Assembly: GCA_016841525.1 (NCBI GenBank)
Contig: JAENYZ010000004.1
Span: 351,360-415,359, forward strand
DNA from: Anaerolineaceae bacterium
GTDB lineage: Bacteria > Chloroflexota > Anaerolineae > Anaerolineales > Anaerolineaceae
Direction: 5' to 3'
Length of the DNA: 64,000 nt
In this document: piece by piece, positions 61,462 to 64,000 of the stretch
How the letters are laid out: each line of letters begins with the position of its first letter
How positions within the stretch are numbered: the first letter of the stretch is position 1
Notes under the pieces: model-generated
The model's input: the letters and a program-made list of their open reading frames with translations, nothing else
The model's database searches: none
Told to the model about the DNA's origin: nothing
Position numbers and translations under genes: made by a program

Positions 61462-63924
61462 ATGACCGATCCAACCAGTATTCCAACCTATAAACCCGAG
61501 GTGATCGAACCGAAATGGCAGAAGCAGTGGAAAGATGATGGTCTTTATCACGCCGATATTGACCCGGATAAACCCAAGTTCTATGCACTAACCATGCTTC
61601 CCTATCCTTCAGGCGACCTGCATATCGGTCACTGGTATGCCATGACGCCCTCCGATGCCCGCGCCCGCTTCAAGCGACTGCAGGGTTACAATGTCCTTTT
61701 CCCCATGGGCTTCGACGCCTTCGGCCTCCCAGCAGAAAATGCTGCCATCCAGCGCGGCATCCATCCCCAGACATGGACCTTCCGCAATATCGACAAGATG
61801 CGCCGGCAGCTCAAATCAATGGGCGCCATGTTCGACTGGCGGCGGGAAGCTATTTCGGCTGAACCCAGCTATTACAAATGGACCCAGTGGTTCTTCATCA
61901 AGTTTTTTGAGAATAACCTGGCTTATCAAAAAGAAGCCCCGGTCGACTTTTGTCCCAATTGCAATACCACCCTGGCACGTGAACAGGTGCAGGGTGAAGA
62001 CCGCCATTGTGAACGCTGCGGTACACCCGTGATTAAAAAGAACCTGACGCAATGGTTCTTCCGCACCACGAATTATGCAGATGAACTGCTCGACTTTTCA
62101 GATATGGACTGGCCTGAACAGGTCCAAACGCTGCAGACCAACTGGATCAACCGCTCAGAAGGCGCATCCGTGATCTTCAAAACAGAAACTGGCGATGACA
62201 TTGAAGTCTTCACAACTCGCCCAGATACCCTCTGGGGGGCGACCTTTATGGTGCTGGCACCGGAACACCCCCTGGTCCCAAAGCTCACCTCCAAATCGCA
62301 AAAAGAGACGGTTGCTGACTATCAAGACCAGGCAAAGCATATGGGTGATATCCAGCGAGAATCTGCCGAAAGAGAAAAAACCGGCGTTTTCACAGGTGCC
62401 TATGCCATCAACCCGGTCAACAATAAAAACATTCCGATCTGGATTGCAGATTATGTCATGATGGGCTACGGCACAGGGGCGATCATGGCTGTCCCCGCGC
62501 ACGACCAGCGTGACTTTGAATTCGCACGAAAATTTGACCTCCCCATTGAAGTGGTTATCCAGCCACCAGACATTGATCCCATTATTCCAGAGGAGATGGA
62601 CGGGGCAGTCCCTGCCAGCGGTGAAATGGTCAATTCAGGACCTTTGACCGGTACACCAGGCGAAATTGCTTTCGATAAGGCTGTCGAATATCTCGAAAAA
62701 CATGGAATTGGTAAAAAAGCTGTCAACTACCGCCTGCGCGATTGGTTGATCTCAAGGCAGCGATACTGGGGTGCCCCAATTCCGATCATCCACTGCCCAA
62801 AGTGCGGTGCAGTGGCTGTACCCGAAGGAGATCTGCCAGTCAGGCTGCCTGAAGACGTTGAATGGCTGCCAACAGGTGAAAGCCCGCTCAAACTGCACCC
62901 AACATGGCGCTTCACTGAATGCCCCAAATGCGGCGGGCAAGCTGAGCGCGAAACGGATACCATGGACACTTTCATGTGCTCAAGCTGGTACCACCTGCGC
63001 TACCTGAGCCCAGACTATGACGAATATCCCTTTGACCCCAAAGAATACGATTATTGGATGCCTGTGGATACCTATACCGGCGGCATTGAACATGCCACAA
63101 TGCACCTGATCTATACCCGCTTTTTCCACAAAGCCTGCCGAGACCTGGGAATCACAAAAGGGAAGGAACCCATGCTGCAATTGCGGAACCAGGGCATGGT
63201 TTTGGGTGAGGATAATGAAAAAATGTCGAAGAGCCGCGGGAACGTCATCTCCCCCGATGACCTGGTTGAGGCATACGGCGCTGACACAGTACGGGCATAT
63301 TTGATGTTCTTTGCACGTTGGGAACTGGGTGCGCCATGGAACAGCAGCGGGATTGAAGGCAGCATTCGCTGGCTGCGCAAGGTTTGGTACACCTTCCTGG
63401 AACCTGTCGAAAATGATCGACAGCCGACAGAAGAGGCAGTTAAAAACCTTCGCCGAAAAGTACACCAGACACTGCAATCTGTAACCCGCGATTTTGAGAC
63501 ATTCAATTTCAACACGATTGTCTCCGGGTTGATGGAATTGATGAATGAGATGTCCACGGCCAAAGCGCTGGGCGTTTTCTCAACCGAAGCCTGGAAAGAG
63601 GCTGAAAGTATTTACTTGCGCATGTTAGCACCGGTTTGTCCGCACATTGCTGAGGAAATCTGGTCTCAAACCGGCTATGATTATTCGATCCATAATCAGG
63701 CATGGCCCCAGGTGGATGTGGAAGCCACGCGAGAAGAAGAAATCACTCTGATCGTTCAGGTCAATGGCAAATTGCGCGATCGCCTGGTTGTGCCGGTGAA
63801 TATTACGGAAGCACAGGCAAAACAAGCGGCGCTGGACAGCGAAAATGTACAAAACTTCATTGAAGGTAAACAGCCTAAAAAGGTGATCTATGTTCCCGGA
63901 CGGCTGGTGAATATCGTTGTGTAA
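61462..63924 (+). CDS. leuS: Leucyl-tRNA synthetase
   Basis: Class I synthetase of 820 residues. HIGH is at residues 54-57 in PSGDLHIGHW, a zinc-type insertion has FCPNCNTTLA and CERCGTPVI, the CP1 editing domain (about 220-410) includes FTTRPDTLWGATFMVL, and KMSKS is at 587-591 in NEKMSKSRGNVI. The C-terminal anticodon-binding and tail domains end with VNIVV. The start ATG at 61462 has GGAGAAG 6 bases upstream; the frame starts nine codons earlier at 61435 without a site. It is under the T-box leader. Confidence 0.98.
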   Translation: MTDPTSIPTYKPEVIEPKWQKQWKDDGLYHADIDPDKPKFYALTMLPYPSGDLHIGHWYAMTPSDARARFKRLQGYNVLFPMGFDAFGLPAENAAIQRGIHPQTWTFRNIDKMRRQLKSMGAMFDWRREAISAEPSYYKWTQWFFIKFFENNLAYQKEAPVDFCPNCNTTLAREQVQGEDRHCERCGTPVIKKNLTQWFFRTTNYADELLDFSDMDWPEQVQTLQTNWINRSEGASVIFKTETGDDIEVFTTRPDTLWGATFMVLAPEHPLVPKLTSKSQKETVADYQDQAKHMGDIQRESAEREKTGVFTGAYAINPVNNKNIPIWIADYVMMGYGTGAIMAVPAHDQRDFEFARKFDLPIEVVIQPPDIDPIIPEEMDGAVPASGEMVNSGPLTGTPGEIAFDKAVEYLEKHGIGKKAVNYRLRDWLISRQRYWGAPIPIIHCPKCGAVAVPEGDLPVRLPEDVEWLPTGESPLKLHPTWRFTECPKCGGQAERETDTMDTFMCSSWYHLRYLSPDYDEYPFDPKEYDYWMPVDTYTGGIEHATMHLIYTRFFHKACRDLGITKGKEPMLQLRNQGMVLGEDNEKMSKSRGNVISPDDLVEAYGADTVRAYLMFFARWELGAPWNSSGIEGSIRWLRKVWYTFLEPVENDRQPTEEAVKNLRRKVHQTLQSVTRDFETFNFNTIVSGLMELMNEMSTAKALGVFSTEAWKEAESIYLRMLAPVCPHIAEEIWSQTGYDYSIHNQAWPQVDVEATREEEITLIVQVNGKLRDRLVVPVNITEAQAKQAALDSENVQNFIEGKQPKKVIYVPGRLVNIVV

Positions 63925-63946
63925 AATAGCTGCATAAATTGGAGAA

Positions 63947-64000
63947 GTCAAGACCACCCGCATAGCGGGTGGCTTGACCTGACCCTATAAGGGTCTTTTA
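63947..64000 (+). terminator. Tandem hairpins after leuS
   Basis: The first hairpin pairs GTCAAG then CCACCCGC with GCGGGTGG then CTTGAC around ATA (63947-63978). The second pairs GACCC with GGGTC around TATAA (63981-63995) and is followed by TTTTA to the window edge. The second alone fits a terminator; the first is a long dyad of unknown function. Confidence 0.75.

Overview
The window looks like chromosome from an anaerobic Chloroflexota bacterium, most likely class Anaerolineae. This rests on recalled gene content, not on a search. It has Thr/Pro-rich (TPT) surface proteins, a Ser/Thr kinase fused to a PD40-type propeller, a subtilase next to a LysM-M23 lipoprotein, a group-3-like [NiFe] hydrogenase, a T-box-controlled leuS, amylosucrase, and many B12 or radical-SAM type enzymes. 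There are no phage structural genes, no recognised transposase and no CRISPR array. Most of the DNA is ordinary single-copy chromosome.

Layout. 0-4.5 kb: the end of a polysaccharide locus (initiating sugar-phosphate transferase, UDP-ManNAc dehydrogenase), then an ADP-ribosylglycohydrolase and a membrane protein. 4.9-8.4 kb: a two-gene [NiFe] hydrogenase operon behind a promoter with two palindromes, an IMPase and a small membrane protein. 8.5-15.1 kb: ComEC-like protein with a degraded C-terminal domain, PsuG, a TPT-repeat protein and a receptor-like kinase. 15.1-20.4 kb: sucrose cassette (amylosucrase, fructokinase, LacI regulator) and an aldo/keto reductase. 20.5-26.4 kb: polA, a DMT exporter with a His-rich tail, dnaA and a non-coding region. 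26.4-32 kb: amine-oxidase-like flavoprotein with a flippase-like membrane protein, an ABC-F ATPase and an alpha/beta hydrolase. 32.3-38.9 kb: three-gene ABC-2 exporter, subtilase and LysM/M23 lipoprotein. 39-41 kb: murI and a PflA-like radical SAM protein.

41-48.5 kb holds the most unusual gene set. A MacA-like adaptor converges on a four-gene operon that encodes a diverged PlsY-like membrane protein, a rifampicin-phosphotransferase-like ATP/phosphohistidine enzyme of unknown substrate, an ABC ATPase and a large FtsX-type permease. A canonical plsY lies elsewhere at 58.0-58.6 kb, so the operon copy is not needed as the housekeeping enzyme.

49-57.8 kb: amidohydrolase, a ROK-fold protein that has lost its catalytic Asp and Cys motif, a TetR regulator translationally coupled to a B12-binding radical SAM enzyme behind a perfect 22-bp operator-like palindrome, an EF-G paralog, a PIG-L deacetylase and an Fe-S flavoprotein-like reductase. 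58.6-59.7 kb is a small dynamic region: two intact tRNA-Ala genes with two decayed tRNA-Ala copies interrupted in the D-arm, then a DUF559 nuclease gene enclosed by double-hairpin inverted repeats. 60-64 kb: flavodoxin, a MOSC-like Cys-rich protein, the leuS T-box leader, leuS and a tandem hairpin terminator.

The best candidates for something undescribed are the PlsY-like/RPH-like/ABC operon, the DUF559 inverted-repeat unit and the decaying tRNA-Ala cluster.
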